The notes: generated from the sequence alone by a model not told the origin. A DNA stretch of 64,000 bases from Sulfurovum sp. TSL1 (GCF_019972135.1 NZ_BPFI01000003.1:1-64000); one strand, 5' to 3'. Positions 16,649 to 27,967 are shown, counted from the stretch's first letter. A program made the numbers and translations.

Positions 16649-17327
16649 CTGTAGCTCCTCCTGCTCCGATCATATAGTAGTAAGGAAACACGAATACCCA
16701 AATAAGGTGTACGATATCCCAGTATAGTGCGATGTTCCAGTGTAATATGTGATGCTCTGGGCTCACTTTACCCGCATTGATTCTTTTCAGTAACCAAAGC
16801 ATCAAACCAATACCAATGATAATGTGGAATCCGTGGAGTCCAGTCATTGAAAAGTAAAGACCAAAGAATAATTTTTGACCAAATGGTAAAGATGACTCAG
16901 GTAATAGCTTGTCATGCATCAAGAAGATACCGTGATGGTATTCAGCTGTCCATTCAAATCCTTTGATCACCAAGAAAGCAACCGCTAAAATGATAGTCGC
17001 CCAGATCATAAGCTTGGCACCTTTCACATCACCCGCTCTCATTCTAAGGAGTCCTAGACCCATTGTAAGTGCCGATACAAGCAGGATCACTGTATTGGTA
17101 CCACCCAATAGTCTATTTAAAGATGCAGATGCATCCAAAAAATCTTGTGGGTGCAGTGTATTATAATAAGCAAGGGCAAGGAACATGGCCCCAAACATCA
17201 TTACTTCTGTAAGCATGAACAGCCAGAAACCTAGTTTCCCGCCGTAAAAATCACCTTGCCAACCTTGTACTTCATGTTGATTCCCATCACGATCTATCGC
17301 GATCTCAGGTACGTATTCGTGTCCCAT
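16638..17327 (-). CDS. coxC: Cytochrome c oxidase subunit III
   Basis: The 229-residue protein is subunit III, a seven-helix (here about five to seven) membrane protein that stabilises proton uptake in the oxidase. Characteristic stretches are GFWLFMLTEVMMFGAMFLA near the N-terminus, YFSMTGLHGFHIIIG in the middle and WNIALYWDIVHLIWVFVFPYYY at the end. Its start overlaps the coxA stop by one base. Confidence 0.94.
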   Translation of the reverse strand: MGHEYVPEIAIDRDGNQHEVQGWQGDFYGGKLGFWLFMLTEVMMFGAMFLALAYYNTLHPQDFLDASASLNRLLGGTNTVILLVSALTMGLGLLRMRAGDVKGAKLMIWATIILAVAFLVIKGFEWTAEYHHGIFLMHDKLLPESSLPFGQKLFFGLYFSMTGLHGFHIIIGIGLMLWLLKRINAGKVSPEHHILHWNIALYWDIVHLIWVFVFPYYYMIGAGGATGGH

Positions 17328-18982
17328 TAGTCTATCCTTTGCATCGTTTCATAATTAAATTTAACCACTGGCTCACCATGCTTATATTCATATGGATCAA
17401 AATCAACATATGGCACTTTAGAGTGGTTATCTAGTGGTGGAGGTGATGTTGGTAAGTGCCACTCAAGTGTTGTAGCATGCCATGGGTTAGGCGTCGTTGG
17501 TTCACCTTTTGTCCAACCTTTAAAGAATACCCAGAACATATAGATAAGACCCGTAATAAAGATCACTGCTCCTATAAATGAGATCTGGTGGTAAATTTGA
17601 AATTCTGGCAAGTAGTCAAAATAACGTCTTGGCATACCGTAGTAACCAGCGATGAACATTGGGAACCATAGTAGGTTGAATCCAATAAAATTCAAATAGA
17701 AAGCGATTTTTGCTTTTGTTTCATTATACATTTTACCTGTAATAAGCGGGAACCAATAGTGCATACCGGCAAACATCAAGAATACAACCCCACCAAGAAT
17801 TGCATAATGGAAGTGTGCAACCGTGTAATACGTATCTTGTAAGTGTACGTCCATACCGATCATTGTAATAGTAATACCGGTAATACCCCCGATCGCAAAT
17901 GTGATAATTGTTCCTAATGCCCAGATCATTGGTGTAGAAAGAACGATTTTACCTTGATACATTGTAGCAACCCAGTCATAGAACTTTACACCTGTCGGGA
18001 TAGCAACAAAGAAAGTGAGGAATGAGAATACTGTTTTAGCAATATCCGACATACCTGATGTATAAAGGTGGTGACCCCATACAAGGTAACCGATACCTGC
18101 AATAGATGCCGAAGAAAGAGCGATTGTTCTGTATCCGAATACCTCTTTTCTTGAGAATGTAGGAATGATTTCAGACATAATACCGAATGCCGGAAGGATC
18201 ATAAGATAAACAGCCGGGTGAGAATAGATCCAGAATAAGTGTTGGAACAATACAGGGTCTCCCCCTTTAGCCGGATCAAAGATACCGATACCGAAATATT
18301 TTTCCAAAATAGCCAATACAAGCGTAATACCGACAACCGGTGTCGCAAGAAGCTGGATCCATGCCGTTGCATAGATACCCCATACAAAAAGTGGCATTTT
18401 AAAGAAAGTCATACCTGGTGCTCTAAGTCTGTGAATCGTCACAAGGAAGTTAAGCCCAGTAAGAATAGATGCAAAACCAAGAACAAATGCAGCCACAAGC
18501 GCCATAATAACGTTTGTTCCTGTATTCATTGAGTATGGTGCATAGAATGTCCAACCTGTATCCGCTACACCTTCACCTATAAATAGTGATGCAAGTGCAA
18601 TACAACAACCCGCAATATAGAGCCAGAATGTAAACCAGTTCAATCTTGGGAAAGATACATCCTTCGCACCGATCATCAATGGCATAACAATGTTTCCAAA
18701 TATCGCAGGGATCCCCGGGATAATAAACAGGAAGATCATGATCACACCATGTAGCGTAAATGCCTGGTTAAACGTGTCTCCATCCATATATTGTCCCCCT
18801 GGTGCAAACAGTTCAAGTCTCATTGCAAATGCTGTAAATACAGCTACAAAAAAGAATACAAACATTACAGCTGCATACATAATACCAATTCTTTTATGGT
18901 CGATAGTAAGCATCCACTGCATGAATGTACTCTTAGGGTGCCCGATGGCACAGTGTGTTTCGTCGAAATAAGTTTTACTCAT
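17327..18982 (-). CDS. coxA: Heme-copper oxidase subunit I, A2 type
   Basis: CoxA (551 residues) is the catalytic subunit with low-spin heme, high-spin heme and CuB. Ligand motifs are FTLHGVIMIF, IYSHPAVYLMILPAFG (about 252-267), GHHLYTSGM (about 301) and VAHFHYAILGG (about 386). PTGVKFYDW (about 328) contains the K-channel Thr and Lys. The D-channel glutamate of HPEVY is replaced by Ala and the motif reads YSHPAV, which defines the A2 subclass (as in Rhodothermus caa3), where Tyr and Ser take over. The start overlaps the SCO1 gene by 8 bp. Confidence 0.95.
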   Translation of the reverse strand: MSKTYFDETHCAIGHPKSTFMQWMLTIDHKRIGIMYAAVMFVFFFVAVFTAFAMRLELFAPGGQYMDGDTFNQAFTLHGVIMIFLFIIPGIPAIFGNIVMPLMIGAKDVSFPRLNWFTFWLYIAGCCIALASLFIGEGVADTGWTFYAPYSMNTGTNVIMALVAAFVLGFASILTGLNFLVTIHRLRAPGMTFFKMPLFVWGIYATAWIQLLATPVVGITLVLAILEKYFGIGIFDPAKGGDPVLFQHLFWIYSHPAVYLMILPAFGIMSEIIPTFSRKEVFGYRTIALSSASIAGIGYLVWGHHLYTSGMSDIAKTVFSFLTFFVAIPTGVKFYDWVATMYQGKIVLSTPMIWALGTIITFAIGGITGITITMIGMDVHLQDTYYTVAHFHYAILGGVVFLMFAGMHYWFPLITGKMYNETKAKIAFYLNFIGFNLLWFPMFIAGYYGMPRRYFDYLPEFQIYHQISFIGAVIFITGLIYMFWVFFKGWTKGEPTTPNPWHATTLEWHLPTSPPPLDNHSKVPYVDFDPYEYKHGEPVVKFNYETMQRID

Positions 18983-19769
18983 CTATGTCTCTCCTTTGGT
19001 TTAGATGTTCCTCTTGATCTCTTCTCCCTGCCTTGATAAGCCAGATAAAAAAGATAATCGTAATCGTTAATATTACTGTTGCTGCTATCTTCTCCCAGGC
19101 AAAAACATAAGTTTTGCCTTTTGGATCGTATGCGAAACAGTAAAGTAAGGTTTTAGCTATGGTCGGTCCAACCTTTCCTTGTGCTGACTCCAACACTGCC
19201 ATTTTCACATCAAAAGGAAGCTGTTCGATACCGTTAAGGTAACGTGTGATCTTCCCTTCCGGTGAAATAATGATCAATGTTGCAGCATGAATCCACTCAA
19301 CCACACCTGCTTTGGATACTTCCTTTTTATATGTAAATCCAACTTTGTCGGCCAAAATAGCCGAAGAGTTGTTTTCACTGAGTAAAAAGTGCCATGCATC
19401 CTTCACGTAAGGTCTGGTCATCGCGTCGAACATCGTTTTTCTTTTCGCTTTTGCTAAAGGCGGCGTTTCATCCGGTGCAAAACTGATGGTCAACGCTTTG
19501 TAGTCAGTATTTTCAGCCAAGTCAAGTTTAGACAGCATTTTTGCCATATCTTCTAGTTGTGGTGTACAGATACCTGCACATCTAAAGTAGTTCAAAGAGA
19601 TGATCGTTGGTTTCCCGTCCATATACTCTTTGAGGGTTCTACTTTTGCCGTCTTCGTCTATAAATGTCAAATCAAGTGGAACATATTCACCTAACTTTTC
19701 ATTTACGCCTAAAGACTCTGCTTGTAGTACAGTTAGAAACAGTAATACAAGCATCACAATTTTTTTCAT
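18975..19769 (-). CDS. SCO1/SenC-type copper chaperone
   Basis: This 264-residue protein has a signal sequence, a thioredoxin-like SCO domain with the copper-binding pair FRCAGICTPQ (about 67-76) and distal histidine WIHAATLIII (about 163), and an extra C-terminal membrane helix (about 228-248). SCO proteins load or reduce the CuA site of subunit II. It is the first gene of the cox cluster and overlaps coxA, fitting a dedicated chaperone for CoxB. GGGGGGAG lies upstream of the start. The C-terminal anchor is an unusual addition. Confidence 0.9.
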   Translation of the reverse strand: MKKIVMLVLLFLTVLQAESLGVNEKLGEYVPLDLTFIDEDGKSRTLKEYMDGKPTIISLNYFRCAGICTPQLEDMAKMLSKLDLAENTDYKALTISFAPDETPPLAKAKRKTMFDAMTRPYVKDAWHFLLSENNSSAILADKVGFTYKKEVSKAGVVEWIHAATLIIISPEGKITRYLNGIEQLPFDVKMAVLESAQGKVGPTIAKTLLYCFAYDPKGKTYVFAWEKIAATVILTITIIFFIWLIKAGRRDQEEHLNQRRDIDE

Positions 19770-19983
19770 CTACACTCCCCCCGTTTTGTCTATATTTGTA
19801 AAAATACGAACAATTCTATGGCACAATCACTTAAATGGCAATGAAAAAATATTGATTAAAGTATATTTAATTGATAAATAAGACTTTTAAGTTACAGAAA
19901 GTAATTTTTTTAATTATATATAATATTTTATAATTTTTAATATTATCTGAGGTGAAGTAATTTTGTAGAAGGCTTAGATATAA

Positions 19984-20003
19984 GGAAAAGTTTACACTTT
20001 TCC
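19984..20003 (-). terminator. Hairpin after ddl
   Basis: GGAAAAGT (19984-19991) and ACTTTTCC (19996-20003) form an 8-bp perfect stem with a TTAC loop, 57 bases after the ddl stop codon. On the minus strand it is followed by TTATATC. The rest of 19770-20059 is AT-rich and must contain the promoter of the SCO1-cox operon; I see no convincing -35/-10 pair. Confidence 0.5.
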
Positions 20004-20059
20004 CTTACGTATTTTGATAGTGTGGAGAATGAGACTAGAAGACGTATCGTCAGAAAAGT

Positions 20060-21100
20060 TTAGGCTTTGCCTTTTGCACTTTGGATGGAATGGATATATT
20101 GGTAATCTACCGCTATATGTTGTTCTTTAGGCAGATGTTTTGAGAGTCTCTCTACCATGCCTTCAAAATCTTCGAACAGGTAGTTGGCCATGGAACCCGG
20201 AATAGGGTTGATCTCATTGAGAAAGACTTCATCCTCTACAACAAAAAAATCACAACGGATGATACTTCCTCTGAACAGAGGATCATAGATCTTTTTGAAA
20301 CTCTCTTGGATCTTTGCTTTTAGCGCATCTGAAATATCCGCTGCCAAGACTTGTGAATCTCTGGAAAAGTCCATGTATTTTTTTTCAAAATCCAGGAACT
20401 CCTCTTTGTGCGGCTCTTCTATGATGGAAAGTTCCCACTCATCCGTGTATGTCCCTGCCTGGTTAAACTCTTTTACCCCTTCGATAAAAGGTTCAATGAT
20501 CACATCTGTGTCAAATTCAAATGCCACATCAAGCGCATAGTCAAGTTCTGAAGCTTCTTTTACGATACTCACACCAATACTGGAGCCCAAACGGACCGGT
20601 TTGATGATCACAGGATAATCCATCGATATCTTTCTCTCGTCATTTTTAGAAAGATACTCATAGGCTACTGTTTTGACGCCTAGACTCTGAGCTAAGAACT
20701 TGGTATAGAGTTTGTTGTAAGAGAGAGCCGACGCTTCTATCCGAGGAGAGATGAAAGGAATAGAATAGAATTCCATCAGTGATGCTATCTTCCCATCTTC
20801 TCCGTCTCTTCCATGGATAAGATTCAATGCCACATCAAACTCTACAGGCTTGCTTCCGAACATACCGTCTATCTGGAAACCGCCGTTTTTAAGTGTCAAT
20901 GCTTTTGATTTTTTATACTCACCCGATGAAAAGAGTTTGGAATTGATCTTCTGCGTATCCATAAGATAGAATTTTCTGTTGCTGCTCACAAAGATATAGA
21001 GAAGCGTAGCGTTTTTTAAGACTTTTTTCATTGTAATGGCGGAGACGATACTTATCTCATGTTCAAAACTGGACCCACCAAACAATATCGCTATTTTCAT
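20060..21100 (-). CDS. ddl: D-alanine--D-alanine ligase
   Basis: The 346-residue ATP-grasp enzyme makes D-Ala-D-Ala for peptidoglycan. MKIAILFGGSSFEHEISI at the N-terminus is the family signature. LIHGRDGEDG (about 92), KPVRLGSSIGVS (about 178) and the C-terminal FLNEINPIPGSM with metal-binding Glu and Asn are all present. It starts 10 bases after the carA stop, in a run of minus-strand housekeeping genes. Confidence 0.95.
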   Translation of the reverse strand: MKIAILFGGSSFEHEISIVSAITMKKVLKNATLLYIFVSSNRKFYLMDTQKINSKLFSSGEYKKSKALTLKNGGFQIDGMFGSKPVEFDVALNLIHGRDGEDGKIASLMEFYSIPFISPRIEASALSYNKLYTKFLAQSLGVKTVAYEYLSKNDERKISMDYPVIIKPVRLGSSIGVSIVKEASELDYALDVAFEFDTDVIIEPFIEGVKEFNQAGTYTDEWELSIIEEPHKEEFLDFEKKYMDFSRDSQVLAADISDALKAKIQESFKKIYDPLFRGSIIRCDFFVVEDEVFLNEINPIPGSMANYLFEDFEGMVERLSKHLPKEQHIAVDYQYIHSIQSAKGKA

Positions 21101-21109
21101 CTCTCTTCC

Positions 21110-22228
21110 TTAAAGCATTTTGGCAAATTCGCCAAAGATATAGGCACTCTCATGCGGTCCGGGGCTTGCTTCCGGGTGATGCTGTACCGACATGGTCGGA
21201 GAATCATTGTATTTAAGCCCTTCTATCGTATTGTCAAAAAGATTCATATGTGTGACAGTCGCCACTTCCGTAATGTCGTCAGGTACATTATAGTTATGGT
21301 TCTGTGCCGTGATCTCTATGGAACCTGTAACTACGTTTTTCACAGGGTGGTTACCGCCATGGTGTCCGAACTTCAGCTTGAACGTATCATAGCCGTGAGC
21401 AATAGAAAGCAACTGGTGTCCAAGACAGATACCGAAGATCGGTATTTTGCGAGCAATAAGTTTTTTGATCTTCTCATGTTCGTCTGTTAAAATGATCGGG
21501 TCGCCAGGTCCATTTGAAAGAAATACACCATCGCACTCTTTTGCATCAACCTTGGCAATGACCTCTTCGGCTGACATAGAGTTGGGTACAACCGTGACTT
21601 CCATACCTGCATGCGTCAGTTCATTGAGGATATTTCTTTTGACCCCGAAATCAAATGCAATGATCTTTTTTGTGGTATTGGGTGTATCATACTGGAATGT
21701 CGTGGTGTTGTAACGTCCTTCAGGATGGAGATAACTCTCTTTAGTGCTCACCTGTTCAATGTAATTCACCTCTTCGATACGGGGTGAAGATTCCAACACT
21801 TTTTTCAGTGCATCCTCATCATGTATCTCAGTGGAGGCTACCATCATCATCGCACCTTCATCTCTGAGCATTTTTGTTAAAAAACGCGTATCTATCTCTG
21901 TGATGCCCAGTACATTCTCTCTTTTGAGCAACGCTGCCAAGGTCTCTTCACATCTAAAGTTAGAGGGACGGTCCTGATAACTGCGTACGATGATGCCTTT
22001 ACAGTGAGCATTTCTACTCTCCATATCTTGTGCATTACACCCTACATTGCCTATCTCAGGTGTCGTGAATGTCACAAATTGTCCTGCATAAGAAGGGTCT
22101 GTCGTGATCTCCTGGTATCCTGTAATGGATGTATTAAATACGATCTCTCCTACAGCTGTACCCTCTGCACCAAAACTTTTTGCTTCAAGCATCAATCCGT
22201 TTTCAAAATACAAAGATATCTTATTCAT
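21110..22228 (-). CDS. carA: Carbamoyl-phosphate synthase small subunit
   Basis: CarA (372 residues) is the glutaminase subunit supplying ammonia to CarB for arginine and pyrimidine synthesis. The N-terminal domain has NTSITGYQEITTDPSYAGQ. The class I amidotransferase domain has SNGPGDP, the nucleophile in FGICLGHQLL and the His/Glu pair in VQHHPEASPGP. Its start overlaps the DUF507 gene stop as TAATG. carB is not in the window. Confidence 0.96.
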   Translation of the reverse strand: MNKISLYFENGLMLEAKSFGAEGTAVGEIVFNTSITGYQEITTDPSYAGQFVTFTTPEIGNVGCNAQDMESRNAHCKGIIVRSYQDRPSNFRCEETLAALLKRENVLGITEIDTRFLTKMLRDEGAMMMVASTEIHDEDALKKVLESSPRIEEVNYIEQVSTKESYLHPEGRYNTTTFQYDTPNTTKKIIAFDFGVKRNILNELTHAGMEVTVVPNSMSAEEVIAKVDAKECDGVFLSNGPGDPIILTDEHEKIKKLIARKIPIFGICLGHQLLSIAHGYDTFKLKFGHHGGNHPVKNVVTGSIEITAQNHNYNVPDDITEVATVTHMNLFDNTIEGLKYNDSPTMSVQHHPEASPGPHESAYIFGEFAKML

Positions 22229-22779
22229 TACAGCATACCTCTCTTGGAAAGTTCTTCCTGATACAATCTTTCATAGAGCAGCTCATAGTCCTGGGAACCT
22301 GGGACCACTTCTCTCTCCATCCCTTTGATCTTTGTATAGACAATATCATCTATCTCATCATAGGCATCTGCAAAGGCTTTGAAAGATTTAAAGATCACAT
22401 TCTTCACCTGGTTTTCATTCACAGTATATTCCGCAAGGTAGTTTTCATACAATTCATCCAGGATAAGGTGTGCCAGGTCATTATATCGGTCATCATAGTT
22501 CATGATCACACCATATTCAGGAGCCATTTTCTTTTTGATCATAAAAAAGAGCTGTCTCTCATCGGCATGTTGAAACTCTATCTCATCATAATTCTCATCA
22601 AGGATCTTTTTGACCTTTTCATCAAGAGCACGTTCTTTTTCAAGGTTTTCGTCTATGATCTTTTTTGCTGCAGCAACCACTGCTTCTCTTCCTTTTGGCA
22701 GAGCGATAAAAGGTGCATTGGCTAGATCTATCCCTATTTTTGTTGCTACATACCCAGTCTGTTGTGGTTTTAATCTCAT
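22228..22779 (-). CDS. DUF507 family protein
   Basis: This 183-residue soluble protein is very rich in Glu, Lys and Asp and predicted mostly helical. It fits the DUF507 family, which I know from Campylobacterota and Aquificae next to carA; two related halves (each with DxxxxDLAxxIL-like stretches) are typical. Function is not established. It is coupled to carA by a one-base overlap and follows purA by 16 bases, so it belongs to a nucleotide-biosynthesis operon. Confidence 0.75.
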   Translation of the reverse strand: MRLKPQQTGYVATKIGIDLANAPFIALPKGREAVVAAAKKIIDENLEKERALDEKVKKILDENYDEIEFQHADERQLFFMIKKKMAPEYGVIMNYDDRYNDLAHLILDELYENYLAEYTVNENQVKNVIFKSFKAFADAYDEIDDIVYTKIKGMEREVVPGSQDYELLYERLYQEELSKRGML

Positions 22780-22795
22780 TGCTACCCCTTATTTA

Positions 22796-24046
<1,251 letters not shown>

Positions 24047-24051
24047 CTACC

Positions 24052-24897
24052 TTATCCTCTGTTCATTTTATTACTGATACACTCATCTGTATAGAGTGCA
24101 AATCCTGCTGCTTCTACGCCGTCTATGGTGTATATCCCGCCCATTGCCAAAAGACTGTTGCCTTCAAACATTCTGAATGTCAAAGAGTCATAGTATCTCA
24201 TCTTCGCATAAAAGAGCGGGGAGATCACCATGTTGTTATACGCTACTTTATCTGTTGCCTCTTTGATCTTTTCAAGTTCCGCTTTAATGTCATCAGGGAA
24301 CGGGCTCAGATCTTCAAGATCACTGACTGCATTGATTCTTACAAGCTGTTCGATCCAAGGCAGATCTGCCGCCATGATCTGTTCCACATGCATTGATTTC
24401 AATACGTCCAAAGAGACCCCGTATTTTTCATTTAAAAGATGAGGGATACGTATATTGGCTATCTGCATCACCGGTGCTGACCCTATCTGTTTTAAAAGCG
24501 TTGTTGTGGTTTCCGCGATCTCTTCAAAGCGCCCGTCGATCACTTCTGCCCCGATCTGATACTGCTCTTTTGTCGGGAATGTGACCGTGGGCTGGATATA
24601 AAACCACTTTTTAGACTCTGTACTGCGCCCCAGTCTTTTTGTCACGATACGTACCACATCTGCCGTTGAATCTGCACGTAGGGTGACTTCGTGATTTTCT
24701 GCATCATTGAGTCTGACCAGGAGCTTTTGATCCTCGAAACATTCATGCTGGTGGTAAGAGAAGAGCGGTGTAACGATCTCTTCAAATCCAAGCCCCTCCA
24801 AGGTTTCACTTGCGATACGTTCTATCTCTCTTTTTACTTTGGCACTTTGGCCAAAATAAAGCCTGCTCCCACTGGGGATCTCATGTTCAAATATCAT
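24052..24897 (-). CDS. hisZ: ATP phosphoribosyltransferase regulatory subunit
   Basis: The 281-residue protein resembles histidyl-tRNA synthetase catalytic cores but is much shorter and lacks the anticodon domain, as HisZ does. Motif-like stretches are VTPLFSYHQHE, VTLRADSTADVVRI and KKWFYIQPTV. HisZ activates the short form of HisG, the first enzyme of histidine synthesis. It directly follows the aminotransferase gene with no spacer. hisG is outside the window, so the name depends on a short-form HisG elsewhere. Confidence 0.82.
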   Translation of the reverse strand: MIFEHEIPSGSRLYFGQSAKVKREIERIASETLEGLGFEEIVTPLFSYHQHECFEDQKLLVRLNDAENHEVTLRADSTADVVRIVTKRLGRSTESKKWFYIQPTVTFPTKEQYQIGAEVIDGRFEEIAETTTTLLKQIGSAPVMQIANIRIPHLLNEKYGVSLDVLKSMHVEQIMAADLPWIEQLVRINAVSDLEDLSPFPDDIKAELEKIKEATDKVAYNNMVISPLFYAKMRYYDSLTFRMFEGNSLLAMGGIYTIDGVEAAGFALYTDECISNKMNRG

Positions 24898-26007
24898 CTA
24901 GTTACTCTTCTTAAAATACGTTTCGTTAAAGACACGGCTTGCCGTACCGTCAAACGCTCTTCTGCCCAGATCGGCCAATGCCAACTCAATGGCATTCACT
25001 ACCCATGCAGACTCATAGACAGGAATAAGCCCCATCTGGTTGATACGGAATATTTTACCTTTGAGGTGGTCCTGGCCTCCTGCCATATTTACCCCGTACT
25101 TCGTTTTAAGGAGTTTTCTGATTGGCTCTGCATCTTCATCGAACACCGTACTCATAGACGGTGCCGGTGTTTGCGGATACATAGAAAAACCTATCGCTTC
25201 AAGCGCAGCCTGTGTTGCTGCTGCTCTTGCTGCCGTATTTGCATATAAGGCATCGATCCCCTCTTCATCGATCGCATCAAAGATGGCATTGAGCCCAATG
25301 ATCAGTGTCGTAGCTGCCGTCCATGCTGTAGTATTTTGCTGCTGCTTTTTGATCTCTGTAGCAATATTAAAATAATAATCTGTCCCTGAACCTATCTTCT
25401 CAACTGCTGCATTTGAAAGACCGATCATAGCAAGTCCAGGAGGAAGCATCAATGCTTTTTGACTTCCCGTGACCAGTGCATCGATATTCGAGACATCGAT
25501 AGGCTCTACACCCACCGCTGTGATACCATCCGCTACGATCATGATATCAGGGTTGATCTCTTTGGCTCTTTTCGCGATCGCTTCTACAGGATGGCGAAGT
25601 CCGCCGGCACTTTCACATACCTGGATGAAGATCGCATCGATATCTGCATTCTCATGCAAAGCATTTTCAACGTCAGTGACGGAACAAGGCGTATTCCACT
25701 CATAGCTGAGTTCCACTTTATCTCTTCCCATTGCATCAGCGATCTTGCCGAAACGCTCACCGAACTTCCCGGCGTTTACCGTCAATGCTTTTGTCTTACA
25801 GAGGTTCAACATACATGCCTGCATCGCACCTGTACCCGAAGAGGCTATCATCACACACTCATCCATGCCGAAAAGTTTTAAAAGTCTTTCACGGGCCTCT
25901 TTAAAGATAGCCTCGAACTCTGGTGTTCTGTGGTGTAACGTAGGTGTTGCCATAGCTTGGCGTACAGACTCCGGTACTGGTGTAGGTCCTGGGGTAAAAA
26001 GTAGCAT
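24898..26007 (-). CDS. Class V aminotransferase (serine/alanine-glyoxylate type)
   Basis: This PLP enzyme of fold type I belongs to the alanine-glyoxylate/serine-pyruvate aminotransferase group. LLFTPGPTPVPESVR opens it, ASSGTGAMQA is the phosphate-binding turn, DGITAVGVEP holds the PLP-ring Asp and VTGSQKALMLPPG (about 190) holds the Schiff-base Lys. The frame is open from a GTG at 26025, but GAGG lies 6 bases before the ATG at 26007, so I start there (369 residues). Substrate is uncertain: serine-glyoxylate, alanine-glyoxylate or phosphoserine-related. Confidence 0.85.
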   Translation of the reverse strand: MLLFTPGPTPVPESVRQAMATPTLHHRTPEFEAIFKEARERLLKLFGMDECVMIASSGTGAMQACMLNLCKTKALTVNAGKFGERFGKIADAMGRDKVELSYEWNTPCSVTDVENALHENADIDAIFIQVCESAGGLRHPVEAIAKRAKEINPDIMIVADGITAVGVEPIDVSNIDALVTGSQKALMLPPGLAMIGLSNAAVEKIGSGTDYYFNIATEIKKQQQNTTAWTAATTLIIGLNAIFDAIDEEGIDALYANTAARAAATQAALEAIGFSMYPQTPAPSMSTVFDEDAEPIRKLLKTKYGVNMAGGQDHLKGKIFRINQMGLIPVYESAWVVNAIELALADLGRRAFDGTASRVFNETYFKKSN

Positions 26008-26104
26008 AATCATCCTCGTTTTCACCGTTCAAAAGACGGCATAATTACGTGGATTATAGCGAAAATGAGGTTAGAGAATGGTGAAGGAAAATAATTAAAT
26101 AATC

Positions 26105-26130
26105 GCAGAAGAGAAGGAACTCCCCTCTGC
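26105..26130 (-). terminator. Imperfect hairpin after ciaB
   Basis: GCAGA (26105-26109) pairs with TCTGC (26126-26130), extended by GAG/CTC around bulges, directly after the ciaB stop codon. On the minus strand GATTATTTAATTATTTT follows, giving a T-rich tail. It would separate ciaB from the downstream aminotransferase gene. Confidence 0.45.
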
Positions 26131-26137
26131 CGTGTTT

Positions 26138-27967
26138 TTACGAAAGTACGACAGTTTGCTGACCTATCTCTTTATATCTTGCATAATAGTGCTCTACAAA
26201 CGCTCTGATCTCCTCTTTTACCGGTAAAAATACGCCATTTTCTTTACGTGCATAGGTACTCAAATAGAGCATTGCATCCACTTTTGAAAGATAATTTTCT
26301 GCCAAATTTCTATAGGCATTCTGATAGGCTTCTTTCATCTGCTCATACTTGCCGTAGTCGATGTGTATCACTCTGTCATAGGTGATGATACCCGAGCTGA
26401 AGAGGATATCAAGATGGATCAACCCTTCACAATAATACGGCAGGACTTCACCGACTTCACGCCATGCCATCAGCCCTACTGCGCGGGAGACAAGGTCATC
26501 GACAATGTGATCTTTAAGTGCTTCACGTTCATTATGGAAAAACGCCATCAAACCGCCTGAAGTGGCTTTAAACTCTTCGATATTTTTAAACTGCCCCGAG
26601 CAGTTCATCTTTTTTTCCGTATCTTCATCTATCCAGAGGATATGACCGTATTCATGTCCTACCGTAGAGATATCGTATATCTCCTGCCAAAGATCAGGAT
26701 CTGTATCAATAAGCTCTCTTTGCGCCTTCACAAAATCCTCACCCATTGTTTCAACTGAAAGTTTCATGATGGGTTTGGATTTTTTAGACGCCATAACAAA
26801 GTCGGCATACGCAAAGATCTTTTTCCCAAGTTCTGAGGAAACCTGTTCATCGTTCGGTACGACCTGTGCCGAGAAAAGACCATTGAACTCTGCTCCGTAA
26901 TAAAGGACGGGCTGACCTATATAGAGTTGGGTTTGATCCACCTGTAAAAGATTCTTGCTCATCGTATGCAGGGCTTCTTCACCGAAATCTTTTGCCATTT
27001 CATAGGCAAAAAGCTTAATGTTGTTACGGGTACTTGAGCCTTCTTGTAATTTGGGATTGACGATACGCAGATCCCATTCCAACGCAACAGCTTTTCTATA
27101 ATGATCTTCATAATACTCTAACGGATGTCCTACCTGCAATGGTGTCGTAACCGCCATCCAGCGTCTGTCCACATCTGCCCATTTACCTATGAGTTCATCG
27201 GTTTTGGTATGCGTAAAAGCGATTTTGAGCGCTGTAAAATAGGCTATCCATTCTGCTTTCTGGTCAAATACATCATCTTCCTGTTGATTCAAAAGTGCAA
27301 TGAGCTGTTCAAGTGCTGTCGTCACTTTTGCCACCTCTTCAGGAAATGCTTCCGCATAGGCAATGCTTTTATACCCCCCATCCTCTTTTTTAAGTACAGA
27401 GTAAGACCTGTCACCTACAGAACCGCTCTCGTCCGTATCTAACAGAGACTCGTTCTGAAGCATCTCAAAGACTTTTGCATCATCCCCATGAAACATTTCA
27501 CTGAGCTCAAGGTTCACAGAATAAAGAATATGGTGTGTCCAGTGGCTTTGCCAGACGCTCATAGCAAGACCAACATGGTGTACACCCAACATCAATGAAC
27601 GGTAAAAAGGGGTAAGAAGCTGCTTCTCCTCTACCCATGCAATGAAATTTTCATGCCGTGCGATATGCATCGTACTGACAAAACCGTATGCCAACTCTTT
27701 TTTCACTCTGATCTCATCTTCAGAACAACCATGTTTTTCCAATACCTGTTCCAGCGCATCTTCACGAAGATTAACGATACGTGTCAGTGCAGCCATCGTA
27801 GCATCATCATCTCTGGGTATATCGATGAGAGTTAAAAAAGCATCCACAACCTCGTTGGCTTTGTCATGTCCCTTATCTAAAAGTTCATAGTAGGCATTAA
27901 GACTTGCCTGTCTGCTTTGTAATTCGTCATAAATGACCTGCAGATCTTCCATAAATTGTTTTTTCAT
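26138..27967 (-). CDS. ciaB: CiaB-like protein with a metallopeptidase signature
   Basis: The 609-residue protein is similar in length and character to Campylobacter invasion antigen B, a protein conserved also in non-pathogenic Campylobacterota. There is no signal peptide or membrane segment. Residues 438-442 are HEYGH, a zinc-binding HExxH motif within [10 protein letters not shown], and 22 residues later comes EEFKATSGG (E464/E465), resembling the third ligand region of M49-type dipeptidyl peptidases. A peptidase role is inference from these motifs. It overlaps rdgB by 4 bp, which suggests a housekeeping function rather than virulence. Confidence 0.8.
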   Translation of the reverse strand: MKKQFMEDLQVIYDELQSRQASLNAYYELLDKGHDKANEVVDAFLTLIDIPRDDDATMAALTRIVNLREDALEQVLEKHGCSEDEIRVKKELAYGFVSTMHIARHENFIAWVEEKQLLTPFYRSLMLGVHHVGLAMSVWQSHWTHHILYSVNLELSEMFHGDDAKVFEMLQNESLLDTDESGSVGDRSYSVLKKEDGGYKSIAYAEAFPEEVAKVTTALEQLIALLNQQEDDVFDQKAEWIAYFTALKIAFTHTKTDELIGKWADVDRRWMAVTTPLQVGHPLEYYEDHYRKAVALEWDLRIVNPKLQEGSSTRNNIKLFAYEMAKDFGEEALHTMSKNLLQVDQTQLYIGQPVLYYGAEFNGLFSAQVVPNDEQVSSELGKKIFAYADFVMASKKSKPIMKLSVETMGEDFVKAQRELIDTDPDLWQEIYDISTVGHEYGHILWIDEDTEKKMNCSGQFKNIEEFKATSGGLMAFFHNEREALKDHIVDDLVSRAVGLMAWREVGEVLPYYCEGLIHLDILFSSGIITYDRVIHIDYGKYEQMKEAYQNAYRNLAENYLSKVDAMLYLSTYARKENGVFLPVKEEIRAFVEHYYARYKEIGQQTVVLS

